Shown piece after piece: positions 1-8,790 of a stretch of DNA of 64,000 nt. The stretch is taken from NCBI GenBank assembly GCA_913060505.1, contig CAJXRQ010000002.1:62001-126000 (forward strand). Reading direction: 5' to 3'. This stretch comes from an uncultured Desulfovibrio sp. (GTDB lineage: Bacteria; Desulfobacterota; Desulfovibrionia; Desulfovibrionales; Desulfovibrionaceae). Made by a program: the position numbers and the translations under genes. Numbering within the stretch: position 1 is the first letter of the stretch; every line of letters begins with the position of its first letter. The notes under the pieces were generated by a model that was not told where the DNA came from, ran no database searches, and was given only the letters and a program-made list of their open reading frames with translations.

Positions 1-1853
1 TTTTTCGTATATCCTTCGAAAATGAATTCCTGAAGATCCTGATTGAAATCAGAGCCTTCTGGAGAGTGGGACGACTCCGGGCATTGTTCCATTTCATGTG
101 GTTGCAGTTGAAAACCCTTGGAGACTGTTGGGCCAGTATCCATTTCTTCCCGCGCAAGAACTGCCGCGCCAAAGGCCCCGGTTACGCTGAAGAATGGGGG
201 GACAATGACTTCCTTGCCCAGAGTGGCCCGCAGCGCGTTAACCACTCCCTGGTTGTGTGCAACGCCTCCCTGAAAGAGAATGGTGTTGCCAATGCGTTTT
301 TGACCGACAACGCGGTTCAGGTAGTTTTTGACAATGGAATAACAAAGGCCCGATGCGAGATCTTCCACCGCTGCTCCATGGGCCAAATGCGCGGCTATGC
401 TTGTTTCCATGAAAACCGTACACCGTTCTCCCAGCGAAATGGGAGCTTCACTTTCAAACACGATTTCGCCAAATTGACTAAGTTCAATTCCAAGTTTTTT
501 GGCCTGCTCCTCGATGAATGAGCCCGTTCCTGCCGCACAGATTTTGTTCATTTGGAAGTCTGTGACCACGCCGTTGTCCATGGCGATGAATTTGGAATCC
601 TGCCCTCCGATTTCCATGACCGTATCCACGGTAGGTACAAGCGTGCGCGCCCCTTTGGCTTGTGCCGTAATCTCGTCGCGAACCACATCCGCCCCTACAA
701 GCCTGCCGATCATGTAACGGCCAGAACCTGTCGTTCCCACTCCGGCAATGCGGACCGTATCCTGAAATTGGTCCTGTAATTCACGGAGCCCAAGTTTGAC
801 AGCCGTAACAGGATTGCCTGCGGTTCGCAGATAACGATAGCCGAGGATTTTGTTTTCGCTGTTGGTGAGCACCAGATTGGTGCTAGTGGAGCCGACATCA
901 ATGCCCAGCCAGCACTCGGTAAAATCCGTTGAGCTATATGTCGCGCATTGGTGTTTTTCCTCAGCATCACCCCTACCGAAATTGTATAACGGTTGAAGTC
1001 TTATGTTTCTGTCCTCAAGCAGGGGCATGGAGGCTGCCATATCCAATGAATCCATGAGTGTCTTCAGGTTCAATTCTGAATTTTGCTGACGAGCCATCAG
1101 GGAGGCTCCCACGGCTGCACAGGACTCCCCGTGTTTAACCCTGAGCAACTCTTCCTTTTTGAGTTTGAGGATTTTTTGCAGGGTTTCGGAAATGATCTTG
1201 TTTTGGGACACGCCTCCCACGAAAAGGATTGGGCATGGACTATCCATGCCGCGCATCACTGCATTTCTGTAATTTTGGGTTACTGCGTGGGCCAAGCCCA
1301 GCAGAATATCGGCAACAGGAACACCTTCCTGTTGATGGTGGATTATGTCTGTTTTGGCAAAAACGCTGCATCGTCCAGCTATGCGAGGAATATGCGTCGC
1401 TTTTGCTGCGATCTCGGCATATTTTCCTATCTTCAGATTCAGGCGGGATGTTTGTTCTTCCAGAAAAGAGCCGGTTCCGGATGAGCAGTTAGAATTCATG
1501 GAAACCTGAACACGAGATTTGTCGTTCACACTGAACCCGGTGATAAATTTTGCACTTTGTCCGCCTATTTCCACTATTGAGGCGCAGGTAGGAGCAAGGT
1601 GGAGAGAGCCTTCCACGATGGAAGCCACCTCGTTGACCTGTGCGATTGTTTCATCGCTGAACATGTTTTTGCCGCTTCCTGTAACAGCTCCATGCGTAAT
1701 GGACTCTTCTGGCAATTCCTCAAGCAATGATTTGAGAGTTGTTCCGACATTCCCCTTGTGCAGCTTATATTGGGCGTAATGTATGTTTCCATGTGCATTT
1801 GTTGCCACAACTTTTATCGCAGAGTAACCGATGTCTATTCCGAGACTCAGCAT
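1..1853 (-). CDS. 2-hydroxyacyl-CoA dehydratase activase, large fused form (3' part missing at window edge)
   Basis: The reading frame is open from the ATG at 1853 to the window edge, about 617 codons. It contains two BcrA/BadF/HgdC-type ASKHA ATPase domains in tandem. The first begins MLSLGIDIGYSAIKVV; the second begins near residue 320 with CWLGIDVGSTSTNLV. Each half repeats the phosphate-binding and Cys-containing motifs (EIGGQSAKF with NCSSGTGSF, and EIGGQDSKF with ICAAGTGSF). Enzymes of this family use ATP to inject an electron into 2-hydroxyacyl-CoA dehydratases through a [4Fe-4S] cluster. Two activase domains in one chain match the very long fused proteins of anaerobes that continue into a dehydratase-like domain, which would lie outside the window. 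A GAGGAA ribosome site precedes the ATG. It lies downstream of a MarR gene on the same strand, with a perfect palindrome in front. The substrate cannot be told from sequence. Confidence 0.85.
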   Translation of the reverse strand, partial: MLSLGIDIGYSAIKVVATNAHGNIHYAQYKLHKGNVGTTLKSLLEELPEESITHGAVTGSGKNMFSDETIAQVNEVASIVEGSLHLAPTCASIVEIGGQSAKFITGFSVNDKSRVQVSMNSNCSSGTGSFLEEQTSRLNLKIGKYAEIAAKATHIPRIAGRCSVFAKTDIIHHQQEGVPVADILLGLAHAVTQNYRNAVMRGMDSPCPILFVGGVSQNKIISETLQKILKLKKEELLRVKHGESCAAVGASLMARQQNSELNLKTLMDSLDMAASMPLLEDRNIRLQPLYNFGRGDAEEKHQCATYSSTDFTECWLGIDVGSTSTNLVLTNSENKILGYRYLRTAGNPVTAVKLGLRELQDQFQDTVRIAGVGTTGSGRYMIGRLVGADVVRDEITAQAKGARTLVPTVDTVMEIGGQDSKFIAMDNGVVTDFQMNKICAAGTGSFIEEQAKKLGIELSQFGEIVFESEAPISLGERCTVFMETSIAAHLAHGAAVEDLASGLCYSIVKNYLNRVVGQKRIGNTILFQGGVAHNQGVVNALRATLGKEVIVPPFFSVTGAFGAAVLAREEMDTGPTVSKGFQLQPHEMEQCPESSHSPEGSDFNQDLQEFIFEGYTK

Positions 1854-1881
1854 GGTATGTTCCTCGTTTGGGTTTATCATG

Positions 1882-1896
1882 GTTTAGAGTCTAAAC
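1882..1896. promoter_or_regulatory. perfect palindrome, candidate MarR operator
   Basis: GTTTAGA-G-TCTAAAC is a perfect 7+1+7 inverted repeat. It lies 28 bp upstream of the activase start codon and between the MarR gene and the activase. Size and symmetry fit a MarR dimer site. Related but imperfect sequences lie just upstream of the MarR start (2465-2479) and upstream of the exporter operon (7443-7457). Binding is inferred. Confidence 0.5.
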
Positions 1897-1978
1897 TTTA
1901 TAGTCAAAAAAAAGCAATAAATTTTGTTTTAATTTCGTTCAGGGCAGGAGGAATATCGGAAGATTCTGTTTTTTGCTG

Positions 1979-2455
1979 TCAGGACCCGAACATCTCTTTC
2001 ATTCTATCGCTGGCGATTCCTTCAATGACGGCCAGGATCGCTGAAGCTGTTGCCAGCTGCGGGTCGGAAAATTCTTCTAGCCGATGAAAGAGTTCCCGCA
2101 TGTGGCGTTCGTGGAATTCTTCATGGATATCGAAGGCGTGCCATCCTGTTTTGGTAAGGAATGCCTGAATTTCCTTGTTGTTGTCCGGAGCCTTGTCCCG
2201 ATAGGCAAATCCTTTTTTTTCCAGCTTGCCCACCATTTGGGAGACTGCGCTCTTGGTTACCCCCAAAGCGGACGCAAGTGTTTTCATGTTACCGCCTTTG
2301 TTTTGGCCTATAGCCTGCAAACAGTGGATTTCCCGGGCAGTCAACTCCACGTCGTCCGCAATGCGAATGGGCAGCTCTTCAATACGGGCGTGCTTGTTTA
2401 TTATTCGCATGAGGCGGCCAGTCAGGTGTCTTATGGTTTCTTCGTTGCTACTCAT
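1979..2455 (-). CDS. MarR-family transcriptional regulator
   Basis: This 158-residue protein has the MarR layout. An N-terminal dimerisation helix is followed by a winged helix-turn-helix around residues 55-95 (LASALGVTKSAVSQMVGKLE, then a wing with YRDKAPDNNKE) and C-terminal helices. MarR proteins bind palindromic operators as dimers and usually release DNA on binding a small, often phenolic or lipophilic ligand. It sits between an exporter/outer-membrane-protein operon and a CoA-dehydratase activase, all on the same strand. It may therefore control one or both, which the palindromes at 1882, 2465 and 7443 also suggest. The ligand is unknown. The start ATG is the first in frame and follows a weak ribosome site. 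Confidence 0.88.
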   Translation of the reverse strand: MSSNEETIRHLTGRLMRIINKHARIEELPIRIADDVELTAREIHCLQAIGQNKGGNMKTLASALGVTKSAVSQMVGKLEKKGFAYRDKAPDNNKEIQAFLTKTGWHAFDIHEEFHERHMRELFHRLEEFSDPQLATASAILAVIEGIASDRMKEMFGS

Positions 2456-2525
2456 AATAGATTGATAAAGTTGCTAAATGATGGTGTCAAGGAACTTAAC
2501 GCTTTGTCCTTTTTGCCGGGATGAA

Positions 2526-3827
2526 TCAGAAACTATAGCGTATTGATGTATATATGTTGGAGTTGTTGGAGAACTGTCCGAAAAATGTTTCCGGATTATT
2601 CCCGAAGAATATGTTGGCTCCAATGGTAGCAGTAGTTTTGTCGGATATCTTGTACTCAGCACGGGGACGCAGGTAGGCGTCTTCGTCCGACGGGGAATAG
2701 TAGCCGTCAAGCGCCAGAGTCAGTGTTTGGCTCATGAGTAACTGACTGAGCTGGACCGTGACGACATGCCTGAATTCATCCTTGGGGCGGCCACCGGTAA
2801 AGCGATCCCGGTATTCCTGGTAATCAAGCATTTGTTCCACATAATATTGGATGTCCACGTTGCAATCGGGCCAGATTTCCTGACCATATCCCACTACATA
2901 GCGCATTTGGGAGTTGTGAACTTTGGAATTGGTTCCGCCGTGACTTTGCGTTGAATCGTAAAAGGCGAACTCGGCGTTTCCTATTCCGGGGCCGACCTGA
3001 CCGCGAGCACTGGCGCCGTACGTATTCAATTTCGGGAATGTCGCTGTTCCACGGTCATTTACCCCTTTGGGATCTTTCCAGTAGCCCCAGTAACCGTATA
3101 GTGCCAATTCGTAGTTGTTGATGTTACGGTATATGCGCATGGCAAATTCGTCGTCTTCAAACCAATCGTCCGGGGTGTCCGCGTCAAGAATGTCGTCTTT
3201 GCCAAGGCGTTTGTCTTCTTCGGTACTCCAATAGGAGATGTACTCTCCATTGATGTAGCGATCCGGTTCGAAACGCGGCGTATAAACGAGGTCCACATTG
3301 GCAAAATGACTAAAAAGCCCGACTTTGGCAGAGGTGCTCGGAGCCTTGAGGTATTCGGCATCCCGGCCAATGAAAAATGACTGCCAGTCCTTGGGGAACA
3401 TGTCGTTCAGGAATACCAGTCCCCCGGTTCCCCATGTCAGCACTTGCCTGCCAACCTTGATGTCCACATTGTCGCCGGGACGGGAAAATATCCATGCTTC
3501 GCGGGTGTCGAAATCTACGGTTTCGGTAACGCCGTCCGTTTTCAGATCTCCCTTGAATTTGAAGTCTGCCCAGTCCGTGTAAGTAAACATTTCCAATTGC
3601 AGCGTCGCTTCAGCAACGGAAACATCTTTTTGTTCGGGATCGTTTCGAGTCCGCACCCCCATTCGTGTTTCAACATATCCATTGATTTCCACGGGAGCGA
3701 ACTGTTCAATGAGCCAGTACAACGAAGACCGCGGAGGAATCTCTTCACTTTGAGCTTTGCCCGGTGCGGCCAGGGCTAAAAACAGCCCCAGCCACATGGC
3801 CGCACAAATACAGGCGGTCCGGTTCAT
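2526..3827 (-). CDS. outer-membrane beta-barrel protein (DUF1302-like), exporter-associated
   Basis: This 433-residue protein has a signal peptide (residues 1 to about 25, ending APGKA) followed by alternating amphipathic strands. It ends in YTSIRYSF, and a terminal aromatic residue is the usual outer-membrane barrel insertion signal. Motifs such as VKVGRQ-like DIKVGRQVLTWGTG near residue 125 resemble the DUF1302/alginate-export-like porin families. Its start overlaps the stop of the preceding LolA-like gene by 4 bp, so the two are translationally coupled. As last gene of an RND-exporter operon it most likely gives a substrate its outer-membrane exit or receiving site. No specific substrate can be read from the sequence. 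A short gap separates it from the MarR gene. Confidence 0.75.
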   Translation of the reverse strand: MNRTACICAAMWLGLFLALAAPGKAQSEEIPPRSSLYWLIEQFAPVEINGYVETRMGVRTRNDPEQKDVSVAEATLQLEMFTYTDWADFKFKGDLKTDGVTETVDFDTREAWIFSRPGDNVDIKVGRQVLTWGTGGLVFLNDMFPKDWQSFFIGRDAEYLKAPSTSAKVGLFSHFANVDLVYTPRFEPDRYINGEYISYWSTEEDKRLGKDDILDADTPDDWFEDDEFAMRIYRNINNYELALYGYWGYWKDPKGVNDRGTATFPKLNTYGASARGQVGPGIGNAEFAFYDSTQSHGGTNSKVHNSQMRYVVGYGQEIWPDCNVDIQYYVEQMLDYQEYRDRFTGGRPKDEFRHVVTVQLSQLLMSQTLTLALDGYYSPSDEDAYLRPRAEYKISDKTTATIGANIFFGNNPETFFGQFSNNSNIYTSIRYSF

Positions 3828-4690
3828 CGCATCACTTCCCGGGGGGGCCTTCTTAAGTACCGCTCCCCGAACAGTTCTTCTTTCAAGGGAATGTCATAGA
3901 CCACATCCGAGTACGTCATGGTCGTGGTACTGCCTGTCTCAAGGTTTCGTACCAACGAATTGATGACGGTGGGGTATGTTTGACCGTTTCCGCCATTGAT
4001 GTCCTTTATCTCGACCACCTCCATGATTCGATATAACTGGTCGCCGTTTTTGTAGTATTCCACCAACATGGGAAGGAATGTTTTTGGATCTATATGAGCG
4101 ACATAGTGTGAAAATTCGACACTGCTTGAATCGATAGGCGTGTTTTTGACAAGATATTCGCCGTCTTCGGTGCCAATGAATTCATGTGTGTCTTCGCAGA
4201 GGTTGCGTCCCGAAATGTCTTCGTACAGGAAGTCCGACCCGGCAAAGCTGGTGCGTTTGTCTCCTGCGGCGATGCGTTTCACAAGGTCCAGGCTGGGCAT
4301 GTAGAGCCAACGGGAGTCGTCCTCACCCTGTTTTGTGGTCTTATGCACCAGAAAAACCATTTTGCGTACATCGGCAGGAGACTTGAAATAGGTCAGGTAG
4401 AGCTGTTCTCCGTCGCTATCATCCTGATTTTTGCGGATGATGTTCAGCGAGCGATTACGGATGCGTCCCTGGCTGTCCACTATTTTGAGCGCGACTTTTC
4501 CTTTGCATGTCGTTCCCTGATACAGGGATGCGTGGTTGGCACGTTTTACTATTTCGTTCCCATTAAGTTCTGTCGACGTTTCTGACGCATAGGATATTTC
4601 AATGAGCAGCAGAGTCGAAGCTATGACCACGGCCGCGATGAGGGTGATGATGAATGCCAGCAATCCGAGCAGGAATGACTTGATGTTCAT
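3824..4690 (-). CDS. LolA-like outer-membrane lipoprotein-sorting protein
   Basis: I place the start at 4690, where an AGGAGGAAAAC site precedes ATG and the protein opens with a hydrophobic signal or anchor segment (MNIKSFLLGLLAFIITL). This gives 288 residues. An in-frame ATG at 4735 also has a strong ribosome site and would add 15 polar residues, so it remains possible. The periplasmic part has the pattern of LolA-like/DUF1329-type proteins found beside MMPL exporters: an RNRSLNI-type strand, DSRWLYMPSLDLVKRI near the middle, then FLYEDI. LolA folds bind hydrophobic moieties and shuttle them across the periplasm. With the exporter upstream and the barrel downstream, it looks like the periplasmic link of a lipid-type export chain. 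That role is inferred from context. Confidence 0.78.
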   Translation of the reverse strand: MNIKSFLLGLLAFIITLIAAVVIASTLLLIEISYASETSTELNGNEIVKRANHASLYQGTTCKGKVALKIVDSQGRIRNRSLNIIRKNQDDSDGEQLYLTYFKSPADVRKMVFLVHKTTKQGEDDSRWLYMPSLDLVKRIAAGDKRTSFAGSDFLYEDISGRNLCEDTHEFIGTEDGEYLVKNTPIDSSSVEFSHYVAHIDPKTFLPMLVEYYKNGDQLYRIMEVVEIKDINGGNGQTYPTVINSLVRNLETGSTTTMTYSDVVYDIPLKEELFGERYLRRPPREVMR

Positions 4691-4746
4691 GTTTTCCTCC
4701 TCTCCTTTTATTAAAGGCATTGTCGTTGTGGACATTTTGTATCCTC

Positions 4747-7395
4747 CTATTGTTGGGCGGTTTTGATCGCTTGCTTGCCGGAAAAGAAATGTTTTTCTGC
4801 AAGGGTTATTATTGCGGGCATGCCTACAAGGGTGAGAACTCCCGAGAGCAGCATGATGGATGAAAGCAGTAAACTTGTCGTTTTGTATGGAACCAGCGAA
4901 GAGGTCAGCAGAGGTAAAAAGCCGATGGCGATTACCATGATATTGCGGCTGATGGCCCGTGCCGGTGCATCGAACATCTGGGGTACGGTTTTTTTCCATG
5001 ATCCCGTGTGAGGGTGTATGGATCGGCAGCGCTCTACAAAGTGGATGGCGAAATCAACGGACATTCCCAGTGTGAGCACGCCGAGCACGGCAACCGGCAT
5101 GTCGTAGTCCTTGCCGATAATTCCGATGAAGCCATAGATGAAGGCGATGGTCATGGTCAGGGGGACCATGCATAACAAGCCCCACTTGAGAGAGCGGAAC
5201 AGGAATACTGTCATGAACAGAACAATGCCGAAGCTGCCGATGAAGGACCGAAGCATGCCTTGTACCATCTGGTTTTGCCATGCCACGTTGATGTAAGTCA
5301 GTCCCGCCCACTTGTGGCTTATGGGCACGGGAGGCGGAGTGGTTTTGAAGTAATCATCCACGAAGCGCTCCACGGCTTCCATGACCTTGTTGTCTCCGCT
5401 GGAAAGTTGGACCACTACGCAGGCGTGACCGAAGTCGGGTGTCACCATGTGCCATAAGTCGTGCGGGCGATGTCCTTGCTGGAATTGCATATAGCATTCT
5501 CCCACACTTTGGAGTTTGTCCGGCACGCGGTAATTGGCAGGAGAGCCGTCCAGCATCTCCTGATTGATTTTGCTGACAACATCTGCTGCCGAATATGCCT
5601 TGCCCACAAGTCCGTTGCTTTCGAGTGTGTTTTGCAGTTTGGCCAAGTATTGCAAGACATCCGGCCTTTTGAAAGGCTTGAGCCGTTCCTGTTCCAGACT
5701 GAAGAAGCTCTTGAGTTCGTCATAAACGTAATAGTCCGCATCGGATGCTTTCTCTGCAATCCTGTCTGTGATGGCTATGGCCGAGTCCAGAAATGACTGG
5801 TCGAGTGTGCCTGCGGAGCTTTCCTTGCGGAGTTCGCTGAGCAGTTTGTTCGCAAGTTGTGGTGCATTGGGAGCATGTGATGAGATCTGCTGCGCGAACG
5901 TAATGAACCGCCTGGAAACGTCCTGCCTGAATTTTGCGGACCGTGTGTCTGTCTTGATGCTATCCAGAATGAGATAGGCCGGGTGCGTTCCGTTGAAATG
6001 GGTGTTGAGGTCCGTATCGGCCTTGCGGATAGGGTGATCCATGGCAAACCACTTTATAGGGTTGTCATTGATCTGGATTTGGGAAATGCCCCAGATTGAG
6101 ATTGTGAGAAGGAGTAGCAAACCGGCAATAATAGGTTTTGCCTGACGGTATGCCGTGCGTCCTGTGGCCGAAAGCAGAGCGTCCATAATGGAATTTTTGT
6201 GTTCCGTATGGGCCTCGAATCCGAAATTGGTAAAAGCTTTCTTGGGGAGTACCATGACGTAGGCAGGAACGAATACAATGGTCAAAAACCATGCGACCAT
6301 GATTCCGAAGCCCACGAAAACACCGAAGATCTGTACCGGAGGAATAGGAGTGAGGGCCAGCGAGAAGAATCCTGCGGCAGAAGTGAGCGAGGTGTAAAGC
6401 ATTGGCATGAAAAGGGTTCCAAGAACTTCACGAACGGTCTCTTCCCGTCCTTTTGATGGCGTATAAGCATCGAAAAATTCCGAAAGAATGTGAATGGAGT
6501 CCACCACGGCGATTGACATGAGGAAAACCGGGATCATGGAGCTCATGATGTGCACGTCGAAGTCCATTCCGATCATGAGGCCCATGGCTATGATGACGGA
6601 AAATGTGGCGATTATCATGGGCAATATCGTCAGGGAGAGTTTTCGGAAAAAGTAGAAAAGCAAAAAGAATATGGTGCACATGGCCAGAGGCGATGCCACC
6701 ATCATTTCCGTGAACATTTCCACGCCGATAGCGTCCTGTGCCACCGGGAGCCCGGTAATGTGGAACTGGTCGTCTCCAGTCATGGCCTCGATTTTTTCGT
6801 TGAGGGCTTTGTAAACTCGGTAACTCAGGTGTTTGTCCGTGAGTGGAAGGTAAAGGCATAGGGATTTGCCGTCTTCGGAAGCCATGCGTCCTGCGAGCAT
6901 GGGGTTGGCCATGATTTTTTCCCGAACAGCAAGGGCCTCTTCCTGATTTTGCGGCGCTTTCGGCATGAGCCAATCAAAGGATATGGTTCCCGGACCTGCC
7001 TGACTGATATGCTCGACCATGGATGGAGCTACCATATCGACTTCGATGACCCCTTGCCTTCTTCCCGGTTTGTCAGGATCCTCCCAGTTGAGATTTTTGG
7101 CGAAGCTGGCCAGCGTATGAATTCTTTGCAGCGTTTGAGGGTTGAATATGCCGTTTGGGTTTTTGGAATTAACCACGCCAACCACAACGATTTCAGACAA
7201 ACTAAAAGTTTTTTTCGCTTGGTTGTGGAAGACTCTCGATTTTTCATTTTCCGGAAGCATATGCTCCGGGTCCGTATCAATGTTCACCTGAGGGAAAAAT
7301 GATCCCGTAATGATGACGGCGAGCAGGATAAACAGGATTGTTGTCCAGCTTCGGTGAATGGCAAAGGAAACAAGTGCATTTCTGATCCGTTTCAT
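4747..7395 (-). CDS. RND/MMPL-family exporter
   Basis: This 882-residue inner-membrane protein has the two-fold RND repeat: one N-terminal helix, a large periplasmic loop, five further helices, then the same again. The repeated transmembrane motif appears as VVDSIHILSEF near residue 298 and SVDFAIHFVER near residue 783. Proteins of this type (COG1033, MmpL/HpnN-like) move lipids or other hydrophobic molecules and use the proton motive force. It is the first gene of a three-gene operon with a LolA-like protein and an outer-membrane barrel. The Shine-Dalgarno region is a run of nine G residues six bases before ATG, which is unusual. The substrate is unknown. Confidence 0.87.
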   Translation of the reverse strand: MKRIRNALVSFAIHRSWTTILFILLAVIITGSFFPQVNIDTDPEHMLPENEKSRVFHNQAKKTFSLSEIVVVGVVNSKNPNGIFNPQTLQRIHTLASFAKNLNWEDPDKPGRRQGVIEVDMVAPSMVEHISQAGPGTISFDWLMPKAPQNQEEALAVREKIMANPMLAGRMASEDGKSLCLYLPLTDKHLSYRVYKALNEKIEAMTGDDQFHITGLPVAQDAIGVEMFTEMMVASPLAMCTIFFLLFYFFRKLSLTILPMIIATFSVIIAMGLMIGMDFDVHIMSSMIPVFLMSIAVVDSIHILSEFFDAYTPSKGREETVREVLGTLFMPMLYTSLTSAAGFFSLALTPIPPVQIFGVFVGFGIMVAWFLTIVFVPAYVMVLPKKAFTNFGFEAHTEHKNSIMDALLSATGRTAYRQAKPIIAGLLLLLTISIWGISQIQINDNPIKWFAMDHPIRKADTDLNTHFNGTHPAYLILDSIKTDTRSAKFRQDVSRRFITFAQQISSHAPNAPQLANKLLSELRKESSAGTLDQSFLDSAIAITDRIAEKASDADYYVYDELKSFFSLEQERLKPFKRPDVLQYLAKLQNTLESNGLVGKAYSAADVVSKINQEMLDGSPANYRVPDKLQSVGECYMQFQQGHRPHDLWHMVTPDFGHACVVVQLSSGDNKVMEAVERFVDDYFKTTPPPVPISHKWAGLTYINVAWQNQMVQGMLRSFIGSFGIVLFMTVFLFRSLKWGLLCMVPLTMTIAFIYGFIGIIGKDYDMPVAVLGVLTLGMSVDFAIHFVERCRSIHPHTGSWKKTVPQMFDAPARAISRNIMVIAIGFLPLLTSSLVPYKTTSLLLSSIMLLSGVLTLVGMPAIITLAEKHFFSGKQAIKTAQQ

Positions 7396-7678
7396 GAGGC
7401 TCCCCCCCCCAAGATGCTGAGAGCAATTTTTTTTGTTTAATAGTAAAGCTTCTAAGCTATTTTATTAAAAAAAGAAGCCGTGTGCAGGCGTTTTTGGCGT
7501 CTTTTTCCTTGCTATAGGGGGATAATGTTTAGAAGGTCAACTAAAATGTGCATTTTTTTTTTGTTTGTTTATATTAGTGAGGGGTTGTTAGTTTTTAATT
7601 GAATAAAATTATTGAATTTTTATTGCGTATTGATTTGTACGACGAGCTGACCGGTGGTGTAGTGTATAAACTTTTTTG
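7396..7678. other. AT-rich intergenic region upstream of the exporter operon
   Basis: These 283 bp hold no credible gene. The region contains the G9 tract, an inverted repeat AGCTT-CT-AAGCT (7447-7458) that overlaps a sequence matching 10 of 15 positions of the palindrome at 1882, and long A/T runs near 7550-7620 that may hold promoters. No clear -35/-10 pair could be fixed. Confidence 0.5.
7402..7410 (-). repeat. G9 homopolymer forming the ribosome-binding region of the exporter gene
   Basis: Nine consecutive C on the plus strand read as G9 on the coding strand, followed by AGCCTC and the ATG of the RND exporter. No other Shine-Dalgarno sequence is visible. Tracts of this length can slip during replication. 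See findings. Confidence 0.7.
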
Positions 7679-8653
7679 TCAACTTACCGTGTTGAGAAAG
7701 GTGACAGCTCGTTGTTCTGACCAGTAAAGTCCGTCTTGGGAGAAGCGCACGAAGCCAACATGCCCACCTGTTCTCGGGGTCTCCAGGAAAAGATTTGGAT
7801 TGGCTTCGGCAAGCGTGTGGGGAAAACAGGTTGGAGTGAGGAATGGATCGTTGAGTGCGTTAACCAGTAGGGTAGGGACATTAATGTTTGGGAGATATGC
7901 AAGACAGGAACTTTGTTTGTAATAGTCCAGGGCGTCTCGGAACCCGTGCATTGGGGCCGTGTAGCGGTCATCAAATTCATGGAACGTGGTGATGTTTTCA
8001 AGACCGTCCAGAGTTACAAGGCCCGGGAACTGGGCGTCCTTTTCCCGTATTCGCTGGCGAAGTCCTCTCATGAAGTATTCCATATAAATACGGCATGAAG
8101 GCCGTTCCAAAGTCTTGCTGGAACCTGCAAGGTCGCAGGGAACGGAAAATACAACAGCCCCTTTGACTTCTGACGGCATGTTCGCAGAGTATTCGCCGAG
8201 GTATTTGAGCGTCTGGTTGCCGCCCATGCTGAAGCCTACGAGCGCGGCTTGTGTGTAGCCGCCGGTCGTGAGCGAGTGGTTCAAAACCGTGTGCAGATCG
8301 TCAGTTACGCCGCTATGGTAGGTGCGCTGAGTTCGGTTGAGTTCGCCGGAACAGCCCCGAAAATTCAGGCAAACCACATCCCATCCTGCATATGTAAATG
8401 CTTTTGCCATGCCCAAAGGATATTTTTTGCGGGAGTTGCCTTCCAGACCGTGTGATATGATGACAACCCGGCGGGTGGATGTTGACGCGGAATGGACATC
8501 TATGTCGATAAAGTCTCCGTCCGGGGTGTCAATCCGTGTGCGTTTCGGCGACATCCTCGGCGTGGGACGCAACAGCGTAGGGTACATGGTTTGGATATGC
8601 CCGTTGCTGAAGGGAAAGTGTATTCGATAGTCGGATGTGGGTAGAACTGGCAT
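7679..8653 (-). CDS. YheT-like alpha/beta-fold hydrolase
   Basis: This 324-residue protein is of the COG0429 (YheT/ABHD) family, usually 320-340 residues. The nucleophile elbow is GFSMGGN with Ser142. The oxyanion segment SHGLEGN spans residues 67-73, and the acid and base are Asp269 (NALNDPF) and His298 (GGHVGFV). The N-terminal FSNGHIQTMYPTLLR stretch is a family hallmark. Members hydrolyse esters or thioesters, but the physiological substrate is not known. AGGAG precedes the ATG, with six C residues between. The gene diverges from the M29 aminopeptidase, and the shared intergenic region holds a second C9 tract. Confidence 0.88.
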   Translation of the reverse strand: MPVLPTSDYRIHFPFSNGHIQTMYPTLLRPTPRMSPKRTRIDTPDGDFIDIDVHSASTSTRRVVIISHGLEGNSRKKYPLGMAKAFTYAGWDVVCLNFRGCSGELNRTQRTYHSGVTDDLHTVLNHSLTTGGYTQAALVGFSMGGNQTLKYLGEYSANMPSEVKGAVVFSVPCDLAGSSKTLERPSCRIYMEYFMRGLRQRIREKDAQFPGLVTLDGLENITTFHEFDDRYTAPMHGFRDALDYYKQSSCLAYLPNINVPTLLVNALNDPFLTPTCFPHTLAEANPNLFLETPRTGGHVGFVRFSQDGLYWSEQRAVTFLNTVS

Positions 8654-8714
8654 GGGGGGCTCCTGATAGTGTGGGACAATAGTGCACTGATACTTTGTGT
8701 CGCGTCAATCGTGT

Positions 8715-8723
8715 CCCCCCCCC
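8715..8723. repeat. C9 homopolymer in the divergent intergenic region
   Basis: Nine consecutive C residues lie between the starts of the YheT-like hydrolase and the M29 aminopeptidase. On the hydrolase strand the tract lies just upstream of a TTGACG element that could be its -35 box. Confidence 0.6.
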
Positions 8724-8790
8724 ACCACCAAGCCGCACACAGGGGCGTTGCCCTGTGAATGGACCCGGTATAGGGTAAGGGCAATCAGGA

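Noticed and set aside
4691-4999. Long 5' extension of the LolA-like gene
   Set aside because: It overlaps the exporter coding region in another frame; strong ribosome sites occur at 4690 and 4735.
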